Shown here: one piece after another, positions 11,901-21,397 of the stretch
Numbering within the stretch: position 1 is the first letter of the stretch
Layout of the letters: each line of letters opens with the position of its first letter
Assembly (NCBI RefSeq): GCF_000687475.1
Contig: NC_057319.1
Span: 2,904,001 to 2,968,000, forward strand
Reading direction: 5' to 3'
Length of the DNA stretch: 64,000 nucleotides
From: Ustilaginoidea virens
Taxonomy: Eukaryota; Ascomycota; Sordariomycetes; Hypocreales; Clavicipitaceae
The notes under the pieces: generated by a model
Seen by the model: only the letters and a program-made list of their open reading frames with translations
Database searches by the model: none
What the model was told of the DNA's origin: nothing
Translations under genes and position numbers: made by a program

Positions 11901-12189
11901 AACTTACTCCAACAGCTGCTGGTAGGAATGGGCAAGCTACAACGACAGCAGATAAAGTAAGCACGGTTCATCGATTTCCGCATGCAGAAAAGAAGGGGGG
12001 CTAAAGGAAAAAAAAGAAAAAAAAGGAAAGAAAGAAAGAAATTGGAAGGAGGAGAAGGGGGAGCATAATGGATGGCAGACGACGAGAAAACACCAAAGCC
12101 ACCAAAGCCAGCGTAATGTGATGCGATAGGGTCGGCCATACCTTTGCCTTGCGTCCCTGCAGGTCAGCCTTCCCCTTTGCTGCCAGCAT
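8957..12189 (-). CDS. kin4: CAMKL-type serine/threonine kinase, Kin4-like
   Basis: Exons 12189-12142, 11936-11908 (29 nt), 11819-11702, 11561-11414 and 11316-8957 sum to 2703 nt (900 residues). The kinase domain runs from about residue 38 to 310: glycine loop GKGSFGKVY, VVLK lysine strand, HRDLKLEN at 154-161, DFG at 174-176, FCGTICYAAPE with APE at 199-201. The following 590 residues are Ser/Arg/Pro-rich and probably disordered, with many candidate phosphosites. The sequence fits the fungal Kin4/Frk1 branch, whose yeast member acts in the spindle position checkpoint; function in this fungus is inferred. The start was chosen because it lets the micro-exon LAHSYQQLLD join the conserved EFSSADLK...NYTLG segment in frame. 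Ends convergent with ILM1. Confidence 0.88.
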
Positions 12190-14065
12190 GACCTCCAATA
12201 TCCGCGCCGGTGATGCTCGAGCTGCGGGAACAGCTTTCGAGGGTGAATTGGATCAATCCCTTGGCCTTTGGCTGCGGAATCCAGGTACGAAGAAAGGAAA
12301 ACCGTGGTGGCGCATGCGATGGAGCAACCACGGAGCGTTACGGAGAAGTCAATCGTTTCGTCGTCAGCGTCGTGAAGCGGCGGCAAAGTTGCGCGCCAAG
12401 GGGGGGTTTGTTTGGTCTGGTTGTCTGTCAGCTCGTGACGGGCCTGTCTGGAACCATTGAAGCAAGTTGAGATTAGGCCATGGCTAGGGGGAGATTGCCT
12501 TGGCTAGCGTTGGGCTGATATCCACATCACTTGTCCACACTCCACAGGACCACCCACCCAGGTGCCACCACAGCCAGCCGTGCCGCCGTTGTGTCCGAGG
12601 GGATCGATCCGTGGGCTGGTTTCCGTTGGATGTTATCGAGGCTCCTGCCCCGTCAGTTGCATAACGTCCGAGTGCGCGCGCGAACCACCTTGTCGGCCCG
12701 ACAAACGCGTCTGTCCGCGGGCGAGGAAAACGACCCGATTAGTCAGGAGATCAAGATGGTCAAGATGGTCAACAACAGACTTATTAATCTCCGACCGCGC
12801 CGAGCTGGCATGATCCGGCGCTGAAGCCTCTTCATCAAGCACGAGCGTGGCCATGGTGTAAGCCGCCATTGATGTGGCGAACCCGCTCTCTCTTTCCAAC
12901 CGCCGTGATGCCTTTCCGCCATCCTCCTAAAGTCGACTTCGACCCTAGAGGGAGGATCTCGATGGCCGTTTTGCAACATTGCCTGAGAAGAAGACCATCT
13001 CTTCAACGAGCTGCGCTGGCTGGCGTCTCTACACGACGCCCACTCTTTATAGACCTGGACCTGGAAGCCATCCGCCAGGACGTCTTTTATTTCTATTCTT
13101 GGCTTCAAAACAGGATCCACCAACGCGTCCAGGAACTCGACTCGCTCGTGGAAAGGGCTTGGCCTGATGGAAATTGGGCGGCTTTGAACCTCGATACTGC
13201 ATGAAGCAGAAACTTTGCCCTCGTGAGAATCAGACGGTTTGCGAGCCTAGACTGTTGCCGCTTCGTTTTCCAGGGCCCTCCCCCTTGGAAGCCTGATCGC
13301 CTGGGATGCATCCACATCCATCACGGTATAACGCCCGGAGACCACCTTCAAGGATGATAGGAGCCAGGCGTCAGAGGATGCCAAGTCACTGGTTGGAATT
13401 GATTGGACCCGCAGACGAAGTAGCAAGCGATTACTATGGATAGGTGGCAGTAAGCAAAAGCGGGCTCCCAAGGGCAGACACAGTCAAGTCACTACTCGAG
13501 CTGCTAATGCATCCATCACCAATGCCAATGCCGACGCCATTGCCAATGCTAGCAAATGCCGAGCAACACTGTATCAACCAACCAATCATTCAGCCGAGTC
13601 GACCCTGTCAGGTCCACCGGCAAATCACCACCACGTCGTTACACATCACCTGAGAAAAACCAAACCAAACATATCCATGAGACTCCATTTCCGCTAGTTA
13701 TGCAGCTATCATACAACTCCCTCATCCCCCCAGCAGTGGCCTAGAAGGAGAAGTCAAACTAAAAATCAAAACTCCCCTCCATGCAAATGCCGCACGCAAT
13801 AGGCCGAGTCTTCTATGACATGTCCTATGTACCCAGCAACCCGGGTGCGAACAGGTTGCGTCATCTCGCCCGCTGATCACGTACAGCCGTTGCCGATCTG
13901 TATCCATTATAGTACACTATCCCAAAAAAAAAAAATACAAAGTCGTGAGCGCTGTTGGGACTGCAGGCAACAGGCGATGCGTCGGAGAACCAGCCCAGCA
14001 ACCTCAAGTGTCTGGTGCCATGCTGGAACGCCGACCACAAGTCAGCGCCCGTACTCCTTGTTTGA
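12190..14065. other. 1.9-kb gap between the kinase start and the swr1 stop
   Basis: No gene I can support. The part next to 12190 is the kinase promoter. Imperfect AATGCC/AATGC repeats occur at 13505-13560. An ORF on the plus strand (12869-13204, tail DLDLEAIRQDVFYFYSWL) and an overlapping minus-strand ORF (12743-13123) look marginal; neither has a known motif. Confidence 0.4.
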
Positions 14066-17000
14066 TCACCGCTTCCTCGTGTCTCTTCCCTTCTTCTTGC
14101 CCTTCTTCTTGTCCTTTGGCAACTCGAGCTTCGTGTGCTTCAGTTCCTCGGTCATCGTGTTCACCATGTGCTGATCAATGTTGCCCATCCGCACACCCCA
14201 TGCATTATACTCCACCTCACACTCGTCGATTGGGGGGAGCACCTCCACATCTAGCCCGCCGTCGAGCACTGATTTCCCGGCCGGCGTTCCTTGCCTGGCA
14301 GTCGACGTGCCCGACGCCGGGCCGCTTGCCCTCTCGGTAAAGTCTGCATCGTCGGCCAGGATCTCCCTCTCGGCGACGCGGGCTGCGGCAACGTCTTCCC
14401 TGTCCTCGGCTTGCTCGAGTACCCTACCGACCGTCCTCTGGTCCCGGATGGTGGTGTCTGGGCCGCCTAGAACTCTATCCAGAGCGGCGTCGGCAGCCGT
14501 GCCGGCCTCGCTTGTCAAGTCCACCTTGTCTTCCAACACGTCTCGCACGGAGACTCTGTTTAAGTAGTCGGTGGTAAACTCCCCCTCCTGGATGACGACG
14601 TCGTCCAGCATTTGCTTTTGCGATGCCTTGCGCAGAATGTTGGCCTCGATTGTGTGCTCGCTCACCAACCGGTAGATGTGCACGTCTCGCGTTTGGCCAA
14701 TGCGATGGCACCGATCCTGACACTGTTTGTCCATCGCGGGGTTCCAGTCCTGGTCGTAAAAGATGACGGTGTCGGCTCCGGTAAGATTGATACCCAGACC
14801 CCCCGACCTCGTCGACAAGATGAAGCACAGAATTCGAGCATCGCTGTTGAATCGGTCCGTCAGAATCTGTCTCTGCTCCACCTTGGTCGCACCGTCAAGG
14901 CGGAGGTATTTGTGGCCGTGTATGTTGAGAAACCGCTCCAGTATGTCCAGCACCTTTGTCATTTGAGTGAAAATCAGGGCTCTGTGCCCACCCGCTTGCA
15001 GTTTTCGGAGCAACTTGTCCAACACCTGCAGCTTTCCGCAGTCGTATTGAAGAAGCCTCTTGTCTGGAAACTGGATGCTGTGCCTCATTCGCGCTTCGTG
15101 CCAGGGATCGATAGGGGCTTCCTTGGGCAAGAAGGGAGCCCATCGCACTGGTTCCGAGATTTTCATGTCCTCGTCGGTAAACGCCTCCATCGCCCTTCGG
15201 CCGAGCAACACTTCTTCGAGATCTCTGGTAACCACGGGAGGGGTCACGCAGGAAAACTTGGAAATGGTCATCCTCAGCTCTTGGGCTCGTTGATCGACCG
15301 TCGGGGTCAGTGCGCCGATCAAGGCCAGGTCGCCTTCAAACCACGACATCATCTTTTGCGGAAGCCTGGGTCTGGGGCGGCAAGGGCGCTTGTAGGCGTC
15401 GATGGACACCAGGTCGACGACATTCTTGCCGTAGATTGGGCGTTGCTGACGCCGCAGAGCGTTGAGATATACGCAATGCTGCAACTCCTCGAACCGTCCC
15501 CATCGAGCCGCGCTCTCTAGATACTCGATGCTAGACTCGACGGTAGAGGGGTCGAGGATGGTGCACGCAGCCTCCGCCCTCGTCCTCTGCGCTTCCCGTA
15601 AATTCATCAACGCCCGGTGAGAGCTCAAGTGAGCGACGCGATCCGCGTGGACGCTAGAGTAGCGCTCGTACTGTGTGGGGACGAGGTTCAGAAACTCCAG
15701 GCTCACCGTGCTCATGAGAGCATCTGCAGAAAGAGCCCGAATCTTTTGCTCCGTGAACCTGTAGTTGGCCGCCACCGACGTGGACATGCGAAACGACGTC
15801 ATGATGGGGCGGTCGATGAACAGGTCCGGGTGGTTGCAAACCTTGCGAAGCTGCATCAGACAGTTGATGATGGACAGGTAGTTGCCCGAAGCCAGCGTCT
15901 CCCTGGTGTCCGTCCTGGCCAGGAACCCATCGTAAAGCTCGCGCTGCCTTTTGGACAAGCGGCAAAACTCGACATGCTCGTACTTGCCCGGCATTTGCTT
16001 CTCCACGTCTGCCTTGAGTCGCCGAAGCAGGTAGGGTCGGAGGACTTTGTGCAGCTTGGAGATGATGGCCTTGGCTTCCTCGTCCATCTGGTCCCTGCCG
16101 CTCTCCAGGATTTGGGATTCGGGCTTGTGGAACCAGTCCTGAAACTCCTGCAGGTCCGCGAAACCGCCCACCCCGTTCTCCGCAGGCATCAGGAAGAAGA
16201 GCAGAGACCACAGCTCGGTGAGATTGTTTTGCAAAGGGGTGCCGGTGAGGAGAAGGCGAGCCTTGGTGTTGAAACCGAGCAGCGTCTGCCACCGCTGTGA
16301 CTTGAAGTTCTTGATGTTGTGCGCCTCATCCAGCACCATGAAGTGCCATCGTCGACGCTTGAAGACTTGCTGGTCCTGGAGCACCAGCTGGTACGAGGTG
16401 ATGCAAACGTTCCAGACATCATTGTTGTTCCAGCCCCGGCGTTTTCTCTTTCGCTCCTCCTGTGTGCCATAGTACGCGAGTATCTTGAATCCCGGACACC
16501 ACTTCTTGAACTCCATTTCCCAGTTGAGCATGACGCTCGTCGGCACCACGACCAGGTGAGGCCCCCAAACTTGGTGGTGGCATGCCAAATGGGCCAGGAG
16601 GGCAATGGTCTGGATCGTCTTGCCGAGACCCATTTCATCAGCCAAGATGCCGTTGGTGTTGTTGGCGTAGAGGCCGGCTAACCAGTCCAGGCCGTCATGT
16701 TGGTACTCGCGCAGCGTGCCGCGCAGCAGGAATGGTATTTCCGTCTCGTGTGCGCATGGCCCTGTTTTTGATGCAGGCAGAGATTCGCTCTTTCGCGCAT
16801 CTGCTGGCGCAGTGGCAAGTCTTGGTTCCGAGCTTTCGATTCGGCGGTCACCCTCAGTCCTGTTTTCATCGTCCGACGGTTGCGTCGTCTGCTCGTCTTG
16901 TGCATGCGTCATTGATACAACCCCATTCATCAGCTTTGGCCCCATGGCATCACCATGAGCATCAACTTTGGCGGCTTCTTTCTTTTTCGGGAATTCCGCC

Positions 17001-19264
17001 TTGCTAGGCCCTTTGACCGGCGGCGAGTCCTCAGCTTCGACCCTCTCAGGCATGTCATCTTCGGTGCCGTTATGGCCATTCGTAAGTGGCACGGAACCTG
17101 GCAACGGCGACTGCAGGTCATCGTCATTGAATGAGTTTCTGCTTGCAGACACACCGGGATCGGGAGGCGCATCTTCCATGCCAAGGTCTTCCTCTAGTTG
17201 CTCTGCGACAGGTTCATCCTTCTCGTCTGTCGCTTCCTGCTTGATCTGCTCGAGTTCAGACTTGCCAAAAAACAGCCCGAGTAGACCCCCGGCATCGTCC
17301 TCTTCTTCTGAGTCCTCATCACCACCCCCGTCTCCGCTGCTCTGACGGCCGCCATTGCCATCATTGTCGCTGCCCATGTCACTCGATCCCAGGTCATCGT
17401 CCATGTCAACAGATTCGTCACTGGTTTCTCCACCGTCAGTAGCCTCAATCCCGGTGTCGCTTGCCTCTGGTCCGGCATTCGTGATCGGTTTGGTGGCGGG
17501 TATAAAGTCTGGCAGATTTGCATACTTGGCTCTCAGCTCTTCCTGGGTCAGGCCTTCATCTCGTGCATCCCTGACCTCACCCTCAACATCGGCGGCATCT
17601 TCCTCCTCTTCGTCTGACGTCGACATGTTATCGCTGTCGATGCTTTCGCCATCGTCGTCGTCATCACCGTCGCTTGCGCCCGACGCCAGATTGTATTCCT
17701 CGGCGTCATCTCCCTCGACGCCAAGGTCGTCGCTCAAGTTGTCGAATCCGTCGTCGTCGACATCTGATGGCATCTCCGAATCCAGCCCTGCCCGTCGAGC
17801 TTGGAGCTTTTGTTCGGAAAGATGGACCGCCTCGTTGAGAGCAGCCTTGACTCGTCGCTGCTCCTCGGCTTCCCAACGCTCCAGGCGCTGACGGTTTACG
17901 TGGGCTCTGACGTTTTCCCAAGTGCCAGACACGGCACGGGCAACAAGGCGGTAGCGTGAAATCCACTTTTCCCTTGCTTCCTCTTCCATCTGCTCAGCCG
18001 ACTTGGGTTGCCGGCGGATCCATTCGTCCCGGCATGCCTCGGCCAGCTTCTTTGCTGTAGCGCGGTGCCGCTGTTGTTCGGCCAAGAGCAGCCTGCGGAA
18101 GTTGGCCATTGCTTTCACCATATGATCTTGCCGAGTCCATTGCCTAGGCGGTTCCTCTTCACCTTCTGGAGCAAACAGTGAGCAGCGTCCTGTAGAGAGG
18201 ATGCCTCCAGGTTCTAGCTCAATTTCGATTCTCGTGACTATGCGTGCATCTCGCACGGCGGACTCGTCGGTATATACGGGGCCGTCTTCCGAGGCGAAGA
18301 GTCCTCCCTCTTCAACAGCGATCGTCCCCGCTCGCTGCCAAAAGTCCTCAAAGCTGGTGCCGATTTTTGGCCTTTTGCGACATTGATCCGGATGCACCAG
18401 TGGGATAACACCATGGCGACCAACCCGCAATTTGATTCGAGGCGAGCGGCCATTGATGCTGTGAGCCTGGAAACTTGCATCGTGTTGAGGGGAGATGTCG
18501 TCTTGATTATGGGAGTTTTCTTCGAGTCGAGACGATCGGCGACTTCTTGTTGATTGCCTGGCGGGATGGGACGAAGGAGATGGGGTATGGTGTATACGAG
18601 TCCTGGATGACACTCTCGAGGGGTGGGGGGGAGGAGGAGGAGGAGGAGGAGGAGGAGGAGGAGGAGGCCGCAGTGGTGGTTTGCGGGCTGTGGGTTTAGG
18701 GATACTCTTTGGCTTTTGAAAAGACGCAGTTTTGTGCTGAGAGCCCTTATTTGGCGTTGAAAGCTGCTTCTGCGGTTGGGATGGTGGTAAAGCATTGGCT
18801 CCCAAAGTCTGCCTGGTCAATCGTTTCGTGCTCGGTGGCTGAAGCCCGAGAGGCAAGGCGTTGATGCGGCCAGATTTGCGACGGCCATTTTCCTGGAAGG
18901 TGGTAGGGCCCTCGGCCGCAATCTTTTTCCAGGGAGGGGAGATGGGCTTCGGTTTTCGGCCTGATGATGGTGCGGGAGGAGGAGTGCCATGACGCGTGCG
19001 CCGTCTCTTTGCAGGCCGTTCGTCTGGTTCCCTGGCTTGATGGCCATGACGACTCTCGCCATTGACCTGGTTTGCGTTTGCGTACACCGCCGCGTCGGTG
19101 CCAGCTTGCGCAACCGTCTCGGCTTGCCCAAAGAATTCGTCCGGCGTAGCATTGGAGGACGTCACGTCATTTCGGCGCGAGTTGTTTGCATCGATGGTTT
19201 TTTGGTGGGTTAGGGAATCCGCAATGGACACATGGTTATCGAGAGACGCGGCCTCGGGCATCAT
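14066..19264 (-). CDS. swr1: SWR1 chromatin remodelling ATPase
   Basis: An intronless ORF of 1732 residues if translation starts at 19264 (MMPEAASLDN). The frame stays open with an ATG at 19429, but the upstream part looks like leader sequence. Order of domains: basic N-terminus; a run of 14 prolines near residue 205; HSA domain about 380-460 (HMVKAMANFRRLLL); long acidic Asp/Glu/Ser region about 480-750; SNF2 ATPase with DEMGLGKT near 877 and DEAHN near 980; a long insertion splitting the two RecA lobes as in the INO80/SWR1 class; helicase C lobe with TRSGGLGINL and DRCHRIGQTR near 1525; Lys-rich C-terminus. SWR1 exchanges H2A for H2A.Z in nucleosomes. Length and insertion agree with Swr1 rather than Ino80. 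Confidence 0.93.
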   Translation of the reverse strand: MMPEAASLDNHVSIADSLTHQKTIDANNSRRNDVTSSNATPDEFFGQAETVAQAGTDAAVYANANQVNGESRHGHQAREPDERPAKRRRTRHGTPPPAPSSGRKPKPISPPWKKIAAEGPTTFQENGRRKSGRINALPLGLQPPSTKRLTRQTLGANALPPSQPQKQLSTPNKGSQHKTASFQKPKSIPKPTARKPPLRPPPPPPPPPPPPPPHPSRVSSRTRIHHTPSPSSHPARQSTRSRRSSRLEENSHNQDDISPQHDASFQAHSINGRSPRIKLRVGRHGVIPLVHPDQCRKRPKIGTSFEDFWQRAGTIAVEEGGLFASEDGPVYTDESAVRDARIVTRIEIELEPGGILSTGRCSLFAPEGEEEPPRQWTRQDHMVKAMANFRRLLLAEQQRHRATAKKLAEACRDEWIRRQPKSAEQMEEEAREKWISRYRLVARAVSGTWENVRAHVNRQRLERWEAEEQRRVKAALNEAVHLSEQKLQARRAGLDSEMPSDVDDDGFDNLSDDLGVEGDDAEEYNLASGASDGDDDDDGESIDSDNMSTSDEEEEDAADVEGEVRDARDEGLTQEELRAKYANLPDFIPATKPITNAGPEASDTGIEATDGGETSDESVDMDDDLGSSDMGSDNDGNGGRQSSGDGGGDEDSEEEDDAGGLLGLFFGKSELEQIKQEATDEKDEPVAEQLEEDLGMEDAPPDPGVSASRNSFNDDDLQSPLPGSVPLTNGHNGTEDDMPERVEAEDSPPVKGPSKAEFPKKKEAAKVDAHGDAMGPKLMNGVVSMTHAQDEQTTQPSDDENRTEGDRRIESSEPRLATAPADARKSESLPASKTGPCAHETEIPFLLRGTLREYQHDGLDWLAGLYANNTNGILADEMGLGKTIQTIALLAHLACHHQVWGPHLVVVPTSVMLNWEMEFKKWCPGFKILAYYGTQEERKRKRRGWNNNDVWNVCITSYQLVLQDQQVFKRRRWHFMVLDEAHNIKNFKSQRWQTLLGFNTKARLLLTGTPLQNNLTELWSLLFFLMPAENGVGGFADLQEFQDWFHKPESQILESGRDQMDEEAKAIISKLHKVLRPYLLRRLKADVEKQMPGKYEHVEFCRLSKRQRELYDGFLARTDTRETLASGNYLSIINCLMQLRKVCNHPDLFIDRPIMTSFRMSTSVAANYRFTEQKIRALSADALMSTVSLEFLNLVPTQYERYSSVHADRVAHLSSHRALMNLREAQRTRAEAACTILDPSTVESSIEYLESAARWGRFEELQHCVYLNALRRQQRPIYGKNVVDLVSIDAYKRPCRPRPRLPQKMMSWFEGDLALIGALTPTVDQRAQELRMTISKFSCVTPPVVTRDLEEVLLGRRAMEAFTDEDMKISEPVRWAPFLPKEAPIDPWHEARMRHSIQFPDKRLLQYDCGKLQVLDKLLRKLQAGGHRALIFTQMTKVLDILERFLNIHGHKYLRLDGATKVEQRQILTDRFNSDARILCFILSTRSGGLGINLTGADTVIFYDQDWNPAMDKQCQDRCHRIGQTRDVHIYRLVSEHTIEANILRKASQKQMLDDVVIQEGEFTTDYLNRVSVRDVLEDKVDLTSEAGTAADAALDRVLGGPDTTIRDQRTVGRVLEQAEDREDVAAARVAEREILADDADFTERASGPASGTSTARQGTPAGKSVLDGGLDVEVLPPIDECEVEYNAWGVRMGNIDQHMVNTMTEELKHTKLELPKDKKKGKKKGRDTRKR
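18623..18668 (-). repeat. Polyproline-coding GAG/CTC repeat in swr1
   Basis: A GGA/GAG trinucleotide run on the plus strand encodes about 14 consecutive prolines (minus strand) in the Swr1 N-terminal region. Likely length-variable. Confidence 0.7.
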
Positions 19265-19872
19265 AGCAAGGTGGAGCCGAGAGTCGCAAGTGGGCTTGAT
19301 CTCGGCGAGACAAGCATTTGAAGGGTAGAAATTAGAGTCTACAGATGCGCGACAGCTCAGCGGGTATTCGTACAAGATTTGAACATGATCAGACGCATGT
19401 GGCGCGTGCTGCGGCGGAAAGGTGAGCAAAAAATGTGATTTGCAAGCAAAACTTTTTGAGGGCGGAGAGAAAATGGGATTTGCATGGCAGATGACATTGC
19501 AACCGACACGGGTTGGCTAGCAAAGCAGGGATCCCTTGTCCGAGGCCTGTGGTTCCACTTTTCTCGAGCAGCCATTGGCCTGCCAGGCTTTGAGCCCCCA
19601 GAGAGAGGATGGATATGATTGGTTGGCTTGGCTGCAGATGCCTGAGGCAGGATTCCCGGCCTCGATTGCACGAAACCTCAGTCCATGGGCTTCATTTCGC
19701 CAAACAGCGATATCGTTGAGCAAGCAGATGGGCACACCACGTTGCACTCTGCCTCCAAGGTACGATGAATGCCAAGCTCGACACACGGGACACTCGTCCG
19801 ATGGGGGATGGGGAATGGAGAATGGGGAATGCCCGTCCTTTGAAGCTTGCTGACCTCAACCTTGTGGCTTAG
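19265..19872. promoter_or_regulatory. Divergent promoter region swr1 / NDUFB8
   Basis: About 600 bases between the proposed Swr1 start and the NDUFB8 start. GATGGGGAATGGGGAATG-type short repeats at 19801-19830. No specific sites assigned. Confidence 0.4.
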
Positions 19873-20533
19873 ATGCTTCCCCAACGTATCATGCGGTCAT
19901 CCGCCCTCCGCGCGAGCCTTGCATCCACTCGATGTTTGCCTCTGGTTCAGCGACGAAGCTTTCTGCCCGATTCGCTTTCCAATCGCAAGGCCTTGGATGC
20001 CCACTACCCCGAACGACAAATACTGTCCGACACTGAGGACCCCGAAATGGTTCGTTCCTGTCCTCTGAGCCGATCAATAAAAGACGTGGACTGCTGCTAA
20101 TTGACCACAAATAGAACGGTGGCTACATCAACCCCCCTCGCATAAAGCGTCAATTTCGAGATCCCTACGCCGATTGGTGGGACCCCCAAGAGCGTCGAAA
20201 CTTTGGCGAGCCTGTCCACGAAGACAACGATGTACTCGGAATTTTCTCACCTTATGAATACACATGGACCACGCCTGGGCGTGGCCTGATAATGATTGGT
20301 ACCTTTGTGGCTGCTTTGATGGGACTTTCGGGCCTGGTATACCTGAATTATCCCGATCGGCCGAGCTATCCGCGAGAGTTTGACGGCGGTCTGGAACGTG
20401 AGCTCGGTGGTCCCGGAGCTGTGCGGGTGAGTTTCATCCGTAAACCGCGAACCTCTTTTGCTATGACAGGAAAGCAAAGCCACTGACAGTGAGATGACAA
20501 CAGGCACGGATGGAGGGCGACGAAGATCCTTGA
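19873..20533 (+). CDS. NDUFB8: Mitochondrial complex I subunit NDUFB8 (ASHI)
   Basis: Exons 19873-20049, 20115-20426 and 20504-20533 sum to 519 nt (172 residues). The N-terminus MLPQRIMRSSALRASLAS is Arg/Ser-rich and free of acidic residues, as in mitochondrial presequences. Conserved parts are NGGYINPPRIKRQFRDPY, WWDPQERRNFGEPVHEDNDV, one membrane helix (GLIMIGTFVAALMGLSGLVY) followed by NYPDRPSYPREF, and the C-terminus RARMEGDEDP, which is formed across intron 2. NDUFB8 is an accessory subunit of the membrane arm of NADH:ubiquinone oxidoreductase. The first intron uses the less usual donor GTTCGT; the alternatives break the frame. Confidence 0.92.
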
Positions 20534-21397
20534 CGTGGGATCAATATGGCAGAGAATCGCGGTCGCTGTACACAACTTAATATATTTGTAAGGAAAAAAG
20601 GGAGCTGGGATTCGGTGACGGATGCACATGTAGCAGAATCATGGAAATTCTGCGCAGATTTCTGCCTATCCGAATCAGACGGCTCAGCTTGCTAACCCGC
20701 ATATCATTTGTCTTGAATCCCCCATCTGTCTCGTGTGTGTGCGGATGCATGTGAAGATTTGCAAAATGCGGATTGCTTCGGGCGGAAAGTCCGAGGAACG
20801 TGGTGGGTTGACGGTGAAGATTGGCCTGACAGATGTCGTGCTGAAACTGACAGGTGCAAAGCGCGGCAGCGGCTGCCAGCAGCCCACTTTGGCTCACGAC
20901 CAAGGGACCAGACCAGACACCTGGAATCATACGGAAGCTTGGCAGACTTGGGATGTACCGCTCAGTTCCCTTTCGCATCAGGCGCCAGGCCGTACCTGTT
21001 TCTCCGTCTCTCGCTTACCATTTCTCCTTCGGGCCATCATGTTGGGACTTGACCGGCAGGCACGCAACAGTGTGCTCCTCGTTGCCAGGGCCACTACGTC
21101 TGGTAGGGCCAGGATTCATGTCTTCCGTGGACAGAAACGGTCTGCGGGAGTAGGCCAGTGCTTTCTCGTCTTTTCTCGTCGTGCCTTCTTGTTCCGTGGC
21201 GCAAAAAAAAAAACCGAATCTTGTGTGTCCTGCTCAAGCCTGCGCAACCCAGTTGACTGGCCCAAACCACCATAACAAACGAGCAACAAGAGAGCCCCCC
21301 CCCCTCCCCCCTCCGCGATCGACGCCAACCCGTTTGCCCCCGTCAGATACGTGACGAGAAGCTCCAGCAGCTACAAATTCTTTGCCCGTGCTGCAAC
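20534..21397. other. Intergenic region
   Basis: About 860 bases. A 180-codon ORF (20733-21275, plus) has no recognisable motif and a composition like shadow ORFs. A C-rich tract (21295-21315) precedes the next gene. Probably promoter and leader sequence. Confidence 0.4.

Noticed and set aside
14612..15520. 302-codon plus-strand ORF
   Set aside because: Antisense shadow of the Swr1 helicase C-lobe; no motif.
19265..19429. 55-codon N-terminal extension of Swr1
   Set aside because: In frame but unlike Swr1 N-termini; start at 19264 preferred, although not proven.
20733..21275. 180-codon plus-strand ORF upstream of the unknown-function gene
   Set aside because: Composition and lack of motifs point to chance; region is promoter-like.
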